The translations under genes were made by a program, and so were the position numbers. The notes under the pieces are model-generated. The model did not search any database, was not told the DNA's origin, and saw only the letters and a list, made by a program, of their open reading frames with translations. A stretch of DNA of 49,220 nucleotides, taken from the NCBI GenBank assembly GCA_024280755.1, contig JAJRPN010000025.1, positions 1 through 49,220 of the forward strand. Reading direction: 5' to 3'. Numbering within the stretch: position 1 is the stretch's first letter; each line of letters starts with the position of its first letter. Below are positions 1 to 8,443 of the stretch, in pieces. The DNA is from Planctomycetota bacterium (lineage in GTDB: Bacteria > Planctomycetota > Phycisphaerae > Phycisphaerales > UBA1924).

Positions 1-1
1 C

Positions 2-151
2 AACACGGTGAGACCTCATTCATCGCTTGGATACCGCCCACCAGCACCGGAAACTCGGATTACCCGGGTCGTCAATCACCCACCAGAGGCCTGCTCCGCT
101 ACGCTCCGCAGGCCTCTGGTGGGACAAAGGAACGCCACTGCCCTAACATAG
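2..151 (+). CDS. IS3-family transposase OrfB, C-terminal part (5' truncated by window)
   Basis: The frame starting at base 2 reads NTVRPHSSLGYRPPAPET, the well-conserved C-terminal signature of the integrase (OrfB) subunit of IS3-family transposases, then runs to a TAG at 149-151. The catalytic DDE core would lie upstream, outside the window. The last ~25 codons include a 15-bp perfect inverted repeat that a related copy at 47154-47276 lacks, so this copy's C-terminus has been altered by an insertion. Whether the element is still active cannot be judged from this fragment. Confidence 0.75.
   Translation, partial: NTVRPHSSLGYRPPAPETRITRVVNHPPEACSATLRRPLVGQRNATALT
79..123. repeat. 15-bp perfect inverted repeat inside the IS3 orfB tail
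   Basis: CCCACCAGAGGCCTG at 79-93 is perfectly complemented by CAGGCCTCTGGTGGG at 109-123, with loop CTCCGCTACGCTCCG. The related copy near 47240 has only the left arm and a shorter link, so the second arm looks like a later insertion of roughly 15-20 bp. Confidence 0.8.
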
Positions 152-288
152 AGAGTGGTACAGAATATGGGGGCAGGTCAATTGTTTCGCAGGCGTTGTT
201 GATGTAGCAGGAACCTGCGCAGACTGTCTGATTAACTGCCACCCAATGGCTCCTTAATCGCGAACATTTTATTTTTAAAGGCCAATCT

Positions 289-912
289 TTGAAAAACACA
301 AATCATATTTTTCTGCGTCTATTTTCCATCTTGACTCTTATTGTTATGGTCTCTTGCCAGCCAGCAAGCCAGCAGCAAACCGCACTACAAATTTCAACCG
401 AAACTGCATCTTTTTTAAACGACGTTCTGCCAAACAACAACTCATCAGCACTCACCGAGTACGCCAACGACTCCGTTGATATCGAGCGACTCACTACAGA
501 ACTGGTCGATATCCAATGGAAGTCTGTTCCACCAAAGTCTTCGACAGATTTCCAATCCGCAACTTCCGCCGGTGCCGCCATCACTTTAAACGGAGACTTC
601 GCCCGCATGATCAAACTGCTCGGCGAGCAATATGATGCCGGCGAGTCCAGCCAGCACGCCTACATTGATTCAATGAAAATACTTGATTCCACCCTTACCG
701 GCATCCTTAATTCTCACAAACAACTTGCCGACTCGTCCATTAACCAGACAGGTTCTATTTTAACTTACGCGTGTCTCGCTCGCTCAATCATCTCGCAGGA
801 ACTAATAAAACGCGACCTAGAGCAACACGCCTCCCTGTCTCTTGAGCAAACCAAAACACTCAGCGATATCTCACGCGACCAAAACTACGACAAACTTGAC
901 ACATTGCCATAA
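289..912 (+). CDS. Predicted lipoprotein of unknown function
   Basis: A 207-residue protein starting at a TTG, with AAAGG about 7 nt upstream. The N-terminus has Lys, a hydrophobic stretch (IFLRLFSILTLIVMV) and a lipobox-like V-S-C at about residues 21-23, so it is probably a lipid-anchored envelope protein. The mature part is polar and Ser/Thr/Gln rich, with predicted helical character and no motif I recognise. It stands alone between an IS end and a repeat-rich non-coding stretch. No function can be assigned; a secreted helical lipoprotein is the safest description. Confidence 0.7.
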   Translation: MKNTNHIFLRLFSILTLIVMVSCQPASQQQTALQISTETASFLNDVLPNNNSSALTEYANDSVDIERLTTELVDIQWKSVPPKSSTDFQSATSAGAAITLNGDFARMIKLLGEQYDAGESSQHAYIDSMKILDSTLTGILNSHKQLADSSINQTGSILTYACLARSIISQELIKRDLEQHASLSLEQTKTLSDISRDQNYDKLDTLP

Positions 913-923
913 ACCCGCTAGGT

Positions 924-1150
924 GCCGGGTGCCCCGACGGATCCGTCTTCCGCTCCTTCGGGAGGATTACCCACTCATCATAAATCCGAAGGAGGATAAG
1001 AATCCTCCGTCGGGCCGGGTGCCCTGCTTACGCGCAGCTTAAGCAGGTCTTCAATCCCCGCCGGGTGCCCCGACGGAGCGGTCTTCCGCTCCTTCGGGAG
1101 GATTACCCACTCATCGTAAACCCGAAGGAGGATAAGAATCCTCCGTCGGG
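924..1150. repeat. Palindromic mini-repeat cluster: two 91-bp copies around a short hairpin
   Basis: Two near-identical 91-bp units (924-1014 and 1060-1150) each start GCCGGGTGCCCCGACGGA and end TCCGTCGGG, giving an outer inverted repeat, with an inner CTCCTTCGG / CCGAAGGAG pair. Between them (1014-1052) a smaller unit starts with the same GCCGGGTGCCC, carries TGCTTA...TTAAGCA as stem and ends GGTCTTC. The shared lead and GGTCTTC tail with different hairpins between suggest one family of insertable palindromes. There is no coding evidence here. Confidence 0.85.
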
Positions 1151-1242
1151 CCACCCATATCTATTCAGACCGTGAATCACAAACAATCTCCCCACCCCTC
1201 TCCCCACTCCACCGCCGCGCCCACCAATCCGCAGGCTCTTCT

Positions 1243-1280
1243 GTGCCCTCCTTCGCCCGTCTTCGGCGAAGGAGGTCTTC
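1243..1280. repeat. Palindromic mini-repeat (GTGCCC-hairpin-GGTCTTC)
   Basis: GTGCCC leads into CCTCCTTCGCC (1247-1257), loop CGTCTTC, then GGCGAAGGAGG (1265-1275), overlapping GGTCTTC (1274-1280). It is an 11-bp perfect stem with the same flanking words as the units at 924-1150 and 2430-2516. Confidence 0.75.
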
Positions 1281-1350
1281 AAACCACCACCACCAATCCC
1301 TCTCCCCCTCCAGCCCCGTGCTCAAACCCCGCCCCCACTCACCATACAAA

Positions 1351-1378
1351 GAAAGCCCCGCCAGCCGACGGAGCTTTC
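1351..1378 (-). terminator. Possible terminator of the 1405-2280 gene
   Basis: AAAGCCCCG (1352-1360) pairs with CGGAGCTTT (1369-1377) with one mismatch. Read on the minus strand it is followed by CTTTCTTTG. It lies about 25 bp past the stop codon of the minus-strand gene. Confidence 0.45.
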
Positions 1379-1404
1379 AAAGCACTAATCTATTCCGACC
1401 GAGT

Positions 1405-2280
1405 CTACTCAGCCGCCGTAAAACTGATCCCAGACAGAGACACCCATCTCGTCGGACCAGGCGATGGGTTCTGCATCGTCACACTCCCATTCGCATGGAC
1501 ATCGACCCGGCCTACAGGAAAATTACCCAAAATGTCTCTGTGGTAGACCATAAACAACAGCCGCCCCTCTGGGCGCATGTCTTCTGGCAGAGTGACGATC
1601 GTGTCGCCGACTGACCCAACCTCAATCACATCAACCAACCCTGTGAGCGTCACAGTCCGTCCACTTTTCGTCGCCCGAGGCGGCTCAAATCCAAATCCAT
1701 AATCAATGAATGGATGCTCGGTAGTCAGCAGCACCGAATAATCTCCCGAGAGCGCATCGGCGATGCTCGCAGATACTGCTTGTTCCGCAATGTATGCCAT
1801 CGGTGTGTGCCCGAGTGCGACGGGCCCACCCATCACCAAACCGGTCGCAAGATCAATAATGATTACTCGGGGAACCTCGGCATCGATCATTTCCTGAGGA
1901 GTCGGAAATCCCAAGTTAAACAAGAATCGTCCTTCGTCAAGCATCACACCTAAGAACTGTTCGCTCACGAGCGTTTGGTAGAATCCTTGGGTGTCGATCG
2001 ATTCAAGCCGAACTTCAACGTCCATCGGCCCTACAACCGGATCGCCATTCGCGTCCTTAAGTAGCCCTTGAAAAGAATATGTAGGCGGAGGAGAACCCTG
2101 AATATCTTGATCGCCAACCCCAACAACCGGTCCCCGCTCGATCGGAGTGAGCAATGCAGATTGAAGTATAATCGCTGAGCCAGAACTCACAACCCGTGTG
2201 GTATTCTGCAAGGCCAATGCAAGCATCAAAATGATGACCGACATGGTGCCCATAATGATTATCGGTAAAAGCTTCTTCAT
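1405..2280 (-). CDS. Membrane-anchored secreted protein with planctomycete-type structural C-terminus
   Basis: 291 residues from the ATG at 2280. A longer in-frame extension exists, but this start has Lys-Lys followed by a hydrophobic segment (about residues 5-23) and a GGAG upstream. The mature part contains YSFQGLLKDANGDPV, a beta-strand module seen in large planctomycete extracellular proteins, and a PMAYIAEQAVSASIADALSG stretch that in such proteins marks the start of a helical or neck region. The C-terminus (GFEPPRATKSGRTVTLTGLV ... WVSLSGISF) resembles a receptor or tail-fibre type beta domain. The role is unknown; surface exposed by inference. It is isolated between two repeat-rich stretches. 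Confidence 0.7.
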   Translation of the reverse strand: MKKLLPIIIMGTMSVIILMLALALQNTTRVVSSGSAIILQSALLTPIERGPVVGVGDQDIQGSPPPTYSFQGLLKDANGDPVVGPMDVEVRLESIDTQGFYQTLVSEQFLGVMLDEGRFLFNLGFPTPQEMIDAEVPRVIIIDLATGLVMGGPVALGHTPMAYIAEQAVSASIADALSGDYSVLLTTEHPFIDYGFGFEPPRATKSGRTVTLTGLVDVIEVGSVGDTIVTLPEDMRPEGRLLFMVYHRDILGNFPVGRVDVHANGSVTMQNPSPGPTRWVSLSGISFTAAE

Positions 2281-2429
2281 CGTTCGGTCTCCGTTGGTGT
2301 TTATCGCTGTGGTATCCCTACCAAAGAGTATACAGTAATTATGAGAGAACGAAGCAGCAAATCTCCGCAAAATCTCTATGCAAAAGTCTGATTTTAAACC
2401 ATAGTTTCACTAAGTTGACCGCATACCCA

Positions 2430-2516
2430 GCCGGGTGCCCTCCTTCGCCCCGAAGGGCAAAGAAGGTCTTCCAACCACAAGAACCTCCTTCGCCGAAGAG
2501 GGGCGAAGGAGGGCAC
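2430..2516. repeat. Palindromic mini-repeat with 17-bp terminal inverted repeats
   Basis: GTGCCCTCCTTCGCCCC (2435-2451) is perfectly complemented by GGGGCGAAGGAGGGCAC (2500-2516). Inside lie GGTCTTCC (2465-2472) and a nested CCTCCTTCGCC/GGCGAAGGAGG pair. It begins with the same GCCGGGTGCCC as the cluster at 924-1150. Confidence 0.85.
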
Positions 2517-2819
2517 CAAGAAATATCACCCCTACCGACCACCCCCGTGCGCAAAATCCCTGCGCTCCACGACTCCCCACTTGAGCCGCCAATCTTCATC
2601 GCCCATAATTCCCCCATGCAGATGAACACACAACATGTCAACTCACCCCTCCCAACTCTCCTCCCCCGGGCCTCCGGGGCCCCTCTCGGGGTTTACAAAG
2701 GTGGCGGCGAAGCCGACGGAGGGGGTCTTCATTCTTCTCCCAACTCTCCCCTCCCCTCTTCATCCCCCCCCATTGCCCATTGCCAACTCCCCATTGCCTT
2801 CCCCACCTACACTTCCCTC
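2517..2819. repeat. C-rich non-coding stretch with further palindromic remnants
   Basis: This is low-complexity, pyrimidine-rich sequence. At 2657-2730 a CCCCGGGCCTCCGGGGCCCC palindrome is followed by GGCGGCGAAGCCGACGG and ends in GGTCTTC (2724-2730), the same tail word as the other mini-repeats. An open frame runs through it into the ASCH gene, but its proline-rich translation looks like an artefact of the repeats. I see no gene of its own. Confidence 0.6.
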
Positions 2820-3311
2820 ATGGTCACGCCAAACAAATCTCAAGTCGAAGCCTTCGTCGCCCGCTTCCGCCAAGCCAACCCGAGCAACGATCCACAGATC
2901 GCCACGCGCAAGATCGAAGCCGATTACTTCGGCGACTCCCCGGCGATGGCCGACGAACTCCTCGTACCAATCCTCGAAGGCAAGAAAACCGCAACCTGCG
3001 GCGCATTGTGGGAATGGGAACACGAAAAGGAAACACCGCTCGAACCTGGCTACCTGACTGCCATCATCGACGGCTCTGGCAACGCCCGCTGCATGATCGA
3101 AACCTTGTCCGTCGTGCTTACGCCGTATAACGAAGTCGATGCCCAGTTTGCGTTTGACGAAGGCGAGGGCGATCGGTCGCTTGAATACTGGCGGCGAGTG
3201 CATTGGGAGTTTTTTTCGAGGACGCTGCCTCGGATTGGCAAAGAGCCAACGCAAGACATGCCTCTGCTTTGCGAGCGGTTCCGGGTGATTTACCGGGAAG
3301 AGCCCTGCTGA
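2820..3311 (+). CDS. ASCH domain protein
   Basis: 163 residues from the ATG at 2820, where family similarity begins; the upstream open frame is repeat-derived. Landmarks of the ASCH fold (PUA-like, RNA-associated) are visible: LEGKKTATCGALWEWE, GYLTAIIDGSGNARCMIET, and the highly typical EVDAQFAFDEGEGDRSLEYW followed by RRVHWEFF. The domain fills almost the whole protein. ASCH proteins are small cytoplasmic proteins thought to bind RNA or modified nucleosides, and some act as nucleases or amidohydrolases; the substrate here is unknown. No clear ribosome binding site precedes the ATG. A short GC hairpin (about 3303-3320) overlaps the stop. Confidence 0.85.
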   Translation: MVTPNKSQVEAFVARFRQANPSNDPQIATRKIEADYFGDSPAMADELLVPILEGKKTATCGALWEWEHEKETPLEPGYLTAIIDGSGNARCMIETLSVVLTPYNEVDAQFAFDEGEGDRSLEYWRRVHWEFFSRTLPRIGKEPTQDMPLLCERFRVIYREEPC

Positions 3312-3358
3312 TCCAGCGGGGACATGGTTCAGTAGTTTTCGTGCAAGATCATTGAAAA

Positions 3359-3372
3359 GTGTTATATAACAC
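3359..3372. promoter_or_regulatory. 14-nt perfect palindrome upstream of the dockerin propeller gene
   Basis: GTGTTATATAACAC is a perfect palindrome in the non-coding gap 116 bp before the start at 3488. The size and symmetry suit an operator for a dimeric regulator, but this is only an inference. Confidence 0.3.
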
Positions 3373-3487
3373 AGTCATTTTGTTGAAGTTGGCCACTTGC
3401 AGCTATATTTGTTTGACTCATTTGTGTGCATCATGTACGCTCTTTGGGCGTGTCACTCGCGGCACACTTGATCATCGGAGTACTGTC

Positions 3488-5011
3488 ATGAAACTCAGAA
3501 CACTCATTCTCGCTGGCTGTCTTTTTTCTGGAGGCTTTGCCGATGGGCAAGTTGTAGAAGGCGTACTCACTGATGGCCTCGTCCAAGATGACGCCCTCTT
3601 TGGGAATGCCCTCGCACTTGATGGTGAATGGCTAGCGGTTGGATCGAGTGATTGGGACGACTTAGACCATCAGCCCAATGTGATTGTCAATCTTGGATCT
3701 GTGAGTTTGTTCAAACGCATAGATGAGCAATGGGTGTTTCATAAGAGTATTCAGCCTGAGTTTCAAGAGTCTCTCGTCTCTGGTAGATATGCGTCGAGCC
3801 TCTCGCTCACCGATGGATATTTGTTTGTTGGTTCGCCGTTTGCGGATCCATTCTCTGATCTGCAGAATGTACAAGGAGATCTTGTTCGCACTGGACGAGT
3901 TCGTGTATATGAGTTAAACATGGGAGGCGATGAAAACTGGGGGCATGTGCAGACGATTGAGTCTCCAGATGCGATGCGGAATGCGCGGTTTGGATTTTCG
4001 ATTGATAGCATTGATGACCAGCTTGTCATTGGCGAAAGCCGATACGATGGAACTGGACGAGTGCATGTGTACCAGCTTGATCATACAACATCGGAATGGT
4101 CCCCCAGTTCGATCTTGAATCCTATTTTGGATTGCCATCTCAATCCAAGGAGCTTTGGGTCGGCGGTTGCGATTGATCACAACGGCGAGTCAGAATATTC
4201 CATCATTGTTGGTGATCCTGGCACGGCTATCCGTACGAACTGCCCTGGAGTAGTACGGGGGGGAGGCGTGACGCCTTGGACCAGTAATGTTGGTAGTGTT
4301 CATTTCTTTGGAACAGTTGACGGAACTTGGTATGACTTAAATGTTGTACCAAACCAACGCGTACTTGGCCCGTTTGCTGGCTTGGAAGTCTTTGGTGCAT
4401 CTGTTGCTCTCGATGCAGGGTATGCGATTGCGGGAGCTCCTGAACAAGGTGAATGGATTTGGAGTGATACTGGCGGCTTCTATTCTCGGCATGGGCAAGT
4501 CATACTCTTCGAGTTTGATTCCGTTTCGAATGAGTGGGTTGTACAGGATCAGTTTTTTCCATATCATCAGAGTGATCCACAAAAGAATTTTGGATCGAGC
4601 GTAGCGATTGATGGCGATACTGTCTTGATCTCCAGCCGAACAGGAAACTTTGTTTCTACTTATGGGCGACATAGCGGCGGCGGGTTGAATGTTTGGGGTG
4701 AGATCGCTAACACTACGGTCGCCGAGCTTGATTCTACGAATGTGATTGGGCGTGTTGTACTCGATGGAGACCATTCAGTTGTTGGTGCTCCTCGAAATGA
4801 CATCGGTGGTTCTATCGTCTTGTTGGACTTAGGGTTCTCCGCATGCCCCACTGATTTGAATCGTGATTCAGTCTTGGACTTCTTTGATGTGTCGATCTTT
4901 CTCGACGCATACTTGGCTCATGATCGGACAGGAGATTTCAATGATGATGGGTATTGGAACTTCTTTGATTTGACTGACTTCATCAACGCAGTAATCGAAG
5001 GCTGTCCGTAA
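3488..5011 (+). CDS. Secreted FG-GAP beta-propeller protein with C-terminal GC-type dockerin
   Basis: 507 residues from the ATG at 3488, with GGAG 7 nt upstream. The signal peptide is about residues 1-20 (Lys-Leu-Arg then a hydrophobic core). The body repeats an FG-GAP-like unit of the form (L/F)FG-x-(S/A)-(V/L)-A-(L/I)-D-G-(D/E) with G(S/A/D)P-type turns, for example at residues 37-52 (LFGNALALDGEWLAVG), then FGSAVAID, FGASVALD and FGSSVAID, consistent with a seven-bladed propeller. The last 55 residues (453-507) begin CPTDLNRD and end EGCP, with two EF-hand-like loops (NRDSVLDFFD and NDDGYWNFFD): the Phycisphaerae dockerin-like tail. It is probably an extracellular, Ca-binding protein; the ligand is unknown. 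Confidence 0.85.
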   Translation: MKLRTLILAGCLFSGGFADGQVVEGVLTDGLVQDDALFGNALALDGEWLAVGSSDWDDLDHQPNVIVNLGSVSLFKRIDEQWVFHKSIQPEFQESLVSGRYASSLSLTDGYLFVGSPFADPFSDLQNVQGDLVRTGRVRVYELNMGGDENWGHVQTIESPDAMRNARFGFSIDSIDDQLVIGESRYDGTGRVHVYQLDHTTSEWSPSSILNPILDCHLNPRSFGSAVAIDHNGESEYSIIVGDPGTAIRTNCPGVVRGGGVTPWTSNVGSVHFFGTVDGTWYDLNVVPNQRVLGPFAGLEVFGASVALDAGYAIAGAPEQGEWIWSDTGGFYSRHGQVILFEFDSVSNEWVVQDQFFPYHQSDPQKNFGSSVAIDGDTVLISSRTGNFVSTYGRHSGGGLNVWGEIANTTVAELDSTNVIGRVVLDGDHSVVGAPRNDIGGSIVLLDLGFSACPTDLNRDSVLDFFDVSIFLDAYLAHDRTGDFNDDGYWNFFDLTDFINAVIEGCP

Positions 5012-5043
5012 GCATACTGATTTGACATATGGCAAGTAACCAT

Positions 5044-5079
5044 AGGCGATGAAGCGATTACCAGATCACTTCATCGCCT
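5044..5079 (+). terminator. Hairpin downstream of the propeller gene
   Basis: AGGCGATGAAG (5044-5054) is complemented by CTTCATCGCCT (5069-5079) with a 14-nt loop, 33 bp after the stop codon. There is no good T-run, so a transcript-end or stability hairpin is only probable. Confidence 0.45.
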
Positions 5080-5260
5080 TGCCTCTCGTCATACACTTTC
5101 ACCAATCGTCTTCGATAACCCCGAATTCCCTGCCTATTGAGGGGGTTCACGGGGCTTTCTTCGTTCGAAAACTACGCTGATGATTCAGCGATCGTCAGAA
5201 ATAGCCGATTTATTGATAGACTATGACCCTCTAGAGAATCAAAGCGAAAAGGTTGTGCTT

Positions 5261-5486
5261 ATGAAGTCAACTCTCCTAATGATCGCAGCATGAGTATTCA
5301 GATCTCAATGTGATCAACTACAAATACTTGAACCTGGGTATCCCAGGTATCAAGATGATTATGGATTATGCCGTGGAAGGCGGGATTCTCAACTCGGTTA
5401 TTGATCTTGAAGCCTTTGCTGATGATCAGCTTTCAACAACGATCACTGCGGACTCAACATATGCCGAGGGGAGTTCTCCCCAGTGA
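5261..5486 (+). pseudogene. Decayed small secreted-protein gene (frameshifted)
   Basis: An ATG at 5261, preceded by AAAAGG, opens MKSTLLMIAA, which looks like the start of a signal peptide, and hits TGA at once (5291-5293). In another frame, open from about 5286 to TGA 5484-5486, the sequence reads on plausibly as protein (YLNLGIPGIKMIMDYAVEGG ... ADSTYAEGSSPQ). The two parts fit one gene broken by an indel or deletion. No family is recognised. It lies just upstream of the histidine kinase and might once have belonged with it. It could also be chance. Confidence 0.4.
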
Positions 5487-5509
5487 GACTGAATGAATAG
5501 AGATATGAA

Positions 5510-8416
5510 ATGGATTTTAGTACAAGGCGAGATGCCCGAGAGAACAACTTGAACTTCATGCCAAAGAAGTATTGCTGTGGCTTAAAGCGCAAGCTATTGG
5601 TCTGGTTGTTGCTGGTCGCGATGGTTCCCCTGGTGCTAATGAGCGTGTTGAGCTACAAAACAGCAAAGACGAGCTTGCATCAGGCATCTACTGATTTGCT
5701 CACCGCTCGGGTGCATGACAACGCTGCGTTTATTGAGAACTGGTTTAAGTATCGCGTATTGGATCTCGAATCTCAGGCACTGAGTCAGAACTCTACCGCG
5801 TTTATGCAAGAGCTTCACGAGTCATATATTTCGAGTGGTGAAAGCCTTGGTGACTATGTCACTACTTATCAATGGAACAGGATTGTTCATGATCGAAGCG
5901 AAGATCTCAAGAACTTCCAGAGGATGTATGGGTATTATGATGTTTACCTGATCAATATGGATGGAGAGATTCTGTATACAAACTCTCGCGAGGAAGATCT
6001 TGGCAGCAACCTGATGAAGGGTTCGCTCTCTCAGACGAAGTTTGCTCAAGCGTTTCGAGCGACTTCTAAAACTGGCCGATCTCGGTTTTCTGATCTTGAA
6101 CGACATGTACCTTCGCAATCGCAAATTGCGGGATTTTTAACAACAATTATTTTCAATGAGGATGGCGACAAAGTCGGTGTCTTTGCTCTTCAGTTCTCTC
6201 CTGAACAAATTCAGTTCACTATGCGTGGGACAGACCAGGCTGAACAATCTGAGTTGACCTACATCGTTGGATTAAACGCGACTCAGAAAAAAGTCACACT
6301 ACGCACAAGCTCTGAGAGGCAAAGGACCATCTTTGATCAAGTGATCGATAATCCACAAACGCGGTTGTGGTTCGCAAACACTCATGGCGGAACGGGTCAA
6401 CCTTACCTGATGGACGAAGAGCAAGTCTCGCTTTATTCAACTGCATTGCATAACGAAGTGATTGGTATACACCATAGTCTGGATATCGCGGGGGTGAGAT
6501 GGGGGATCATTGCTGAAATCCCAACGGATGTCGCATTCGCTGCATCAAACAAGTTGTGGCGATTAATGGCCGCCGTTTTTACCGTTACTTGTGTCCTGGT
6601 ACTGCTTATTGCAAGCAGTATTTCCAGGCGAATAGTTGAGCCGATCATTCGCTTGTCGCATTTTGCTCAGCTTGTCTCAGAGGGCGATCTTGATCAGGCT
6701 TGCCCTGTGACGACCGGGGATGAGATTGGTGGATTGACGGAGTCATTCAACTTAATGGTTATGAATCTCCGTAAGCTGTTTGCGAATCTTCAGTTTCAGA
6801 AGTATGCGCTTGATCAACACGCAATCGTAACGATCACTGATGTCAAGGGAAATATCACTTATGCGAACGACAAGTTTGTTGAACTCAGCGGCTATTCTCG
6901 GAAGGATTTGATCGGGAGTAATCATCGGCTCATCCAGAGTGATGAGCACAGCCGCGAGTTTTTTAGAAACATGTGGAAAACCATTGCTAGCAAGAAGGTC
7001 TGGTCGGGCGAAATAAAGAATATTGCCAAGGATGGAAAGCATTACTGGGTTCATTCGACGATTGTGCCGTTCTTGGATGAAATAGGAAAAATTACGCACT
7101 ATGTTGCGATTCGCACAGACATTTCTGTCTCTAAGGATTCGGAGACAATGCTCCAAGAGGCGCACGATTCGCTGATGGAACAACGCAACGAGCTTGTTCA
7201 AATGACACAGGAACTTGAGCTTGCCCGCGAAGAGGCAGTAGAAGCGAGCCAGGCGAAGAGTGAGTTCTTAGCGAATATGAGCCATGAGATTCGGACGCCG
7301 ATGACTGCTATTTTAGGCTTTACGGGTATCATTGCCGAGAATGTGACTTCGCGGATAAATATTGATGCGATCAATACGGTTCAAAAGAATGGCGAGTACC
7401 TTTTGAACATTATCAATGACATTCTGGATTTGTCTAAAATTGAAGCTGGCAAGTCAACTATTGAACAGATCGAGTTTCATCCATACCCGGTGATTCGTGA
7501 TGCAGTGACACTGGTAGACCTGAGAGCCTGTAACAAGGGACTGACGATTGAACTTGTTATCGATGGAGCATTGCCCGAAACAATTTCAAGTGATCCGACA
7601 AGGCTCCGTCAGATTCTCATTAACCTGCTGGGCAACTCGATTAAGTTTACTGATGAGGGATTGGTTATTCTTCGGGTAAGCACACTTCATGAAGATGGAG
7701 AGAGTTATCTTCAGTTTGATATCATTGACCAGGGGCTTGGGATGACCCCGAAACAAACAGAGAAACTCTTTCAGCCGTTTGTTCAATCTGATGGTTCGAC
7801 AACAAGAAAATATGGCGGGACCGGGCTTGGGCTTACGATCAGCAAACATTTTACTGAAATGCTTGGTGGACGATTGACTCTTGAAGCATCTGAACTTCAT
7901 GTGGGATCTCACTTCCGTTTTACGATTGGTACGGGGTCGTTGATTGATGTTGATATGCTTGATGATCCGGCTGCAAACCTTGAATCAAAGGCTGGTGTCA
8001 AACCTGGATCCAATACTGATTTGAATGGTTATCGCTTGCTGCTTGTTGAAGATGGTGTTGACAATCAAAGGCTCATAACATTTATTCTGAAGAAGGTAGG
8101 TGCTCAAATCACCATTGCTGAGAATGGATTGATCGGCTTTGATATGGCGATTGATGCGAAAGAGAATGGTGAGGCATTCGATTGTATTCTGATGGATATG
8201 CAGATGCCGGTGATGAGTGGATATGAAGCGACCGCAGCATTGCGCGAAGAAGAGTACACTGGTGCAATAATTGCGCTGACAGCGAATGCCATGGAGGGCG
8301 ATCGGACAAAGTGTATCGAATCTGGATGCGATGCCTTCGCGACCAAGCCGATTAACCGAATCGAACTGATCAATCAGATACTTCAGACGACATCTTCTCG
8401 ACGAAGAGCCGCTTAG
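5510..8416 (+). CDS. Membrane hybrid sensor histidine kinase (Cache-like sensor, HAMP, PAS, HisKA, HATPase, receiver)
   Basis: 968 residues. A first membrane segment (about 29-50) and a second (about 345-368, ending [11 protein letters not shown]) bracket a ~290-residue extracytoplasmic sensor that looks Cache-like. It is followed by HAMP (about 369-425), a PAS domain (about 430-540, with [13 protein letters not shown] and [12 protein letters not shown]), a coiled coil, HisKA with the phospho-acceptor His592 in [12 protein letters not shown], and a HATPase with N-box [19 protein letters not shown] and [11 protein letters not shown]. The C-terminal receiver has the acceptor Asp896 in [15 protein letters not shown] and the conserved Lys in FATKPIN. 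All catalytic residues are present. It should sense an extracellular small molecule and relay phosphate internally, then to a phosphotransfer or output protein not encoded nearby. The start is uncertain: Met17 is an alternative. Confidence 0.93.
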   Translation: MDFSTRRDARENNLNFMPKKYCCGLKRKLLVWLLLVAMVPLVLMSVLSYKTAKTSLHQASTDLLTARVHDNAAFIENWFKYRVLDLESQALSQNSTAFMQELHESYISSGESLGDYVTTYQWNRIVHDRSEDLKNFQRMYGYYDVYLINMDGEILYTNSREEDLGSNLMKGSLSQTKFAQAFRATSKTGRSRFSDLERHVPSQSQIAGFLTTIIFNEDGDKVGVFALQFSPEQIQFTMRGTDQAEQSELTYIVGLNATQKKVTLRTSSERQRTIFDQVIDNPQTRLWFANTHGGTGQPYLMDEEQVSLYSTALHNEVIGIHHSLDIAGVRWGIIAEIPTDVAFAASNKLWRLMAAVFTVTCVLVLLIASSISRRIVEPIIRLSHFAQLVSEGDLDQACPVTTGDEIGGLTESFNLMVMNLRKLFANLQFQKYALDQHAIVTITDVKGNITYANDKFVELSGYSRKDLIGSNHRLIQSDEHSREFFRNMWKTIASKKVWSGEIKNIAKDGKHYWVHSTIVPFLDEIGKITHYVAIRTDISVSKDSETMLQEAHDSLMEQRNELVQMTQELELAREEAVEASQAKSEFLANMSHEIRTPMTAILGFTGIIAENVTSRINIDAINTVQKNGEYLLNIINDILDLSKIEAGKSTIEQIEFHPYPVIRDAVTLVDLRACNKGLTIELVIDGALPETISSDPTRLRQILINLLGNSIKFTDEGLVILRVSTLHEDGESYLQFDIIDQGLGMTPKQTEKLFQPFVQSDGSTTRKYGGTGLGLTISKHFTEMLGGRLTLEASELHVGSHFRFTIGTGSLIDVDMLDDPAANLESKAGVKPGSNTDLNGYRLLLVEDGVDNQRLITFILKKVGAQITIAENGLIGFDMAIDAKENGEAFDCILMDMQMPVMSGYEATAALREEEYTGAIIALTANAMEGDRTKCIESGCDAFATKPINRIELINQILQTTSSRRRAA

Positions 8417-8443
8417 AACTATGATGGGTTGATCAATATATGC

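Larger units (their letters stand above)
1..180 (+). mobile_element. Right end of an IS3-family insertion sequence (copy A)
   Basis: The segment carries the C-terminal coding end of an IS3-type orfB and finishes at 165-180 in ATATGGGGGCAGGTCA. This is the inverse of the TGACCTGCCCCC ends found at 47001 and 49081, so 180 is taken as the right terminal inverted repeat boundary. The rest of the element lies off the window to the left. Nucleotides 1-130 are closely similar to 47153-47270. Confidence 0.8.

Noticed and set aside
924..1150. CRISPR array
   Set aside because: Only two 91-bp units with internal symmetry and no regular spacers; no cas genes in the window.
1172..1614. Overlapping open frames in the repeat-rich gap
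   Set aside because: Low-complexity, Pro/Ser/Arg-rich translations over hairpin repeats and overlapping the minus-strand gene at 1405-2280; no ribosome binding site or motif.
2415..2819. In-frame N-terminal extension of the ASCH protein
   Set aside because: Translation is proline/serine-rich and derived from palindromic repeats and C-rich DNA; family similarity begins only after the ATG at 2820.
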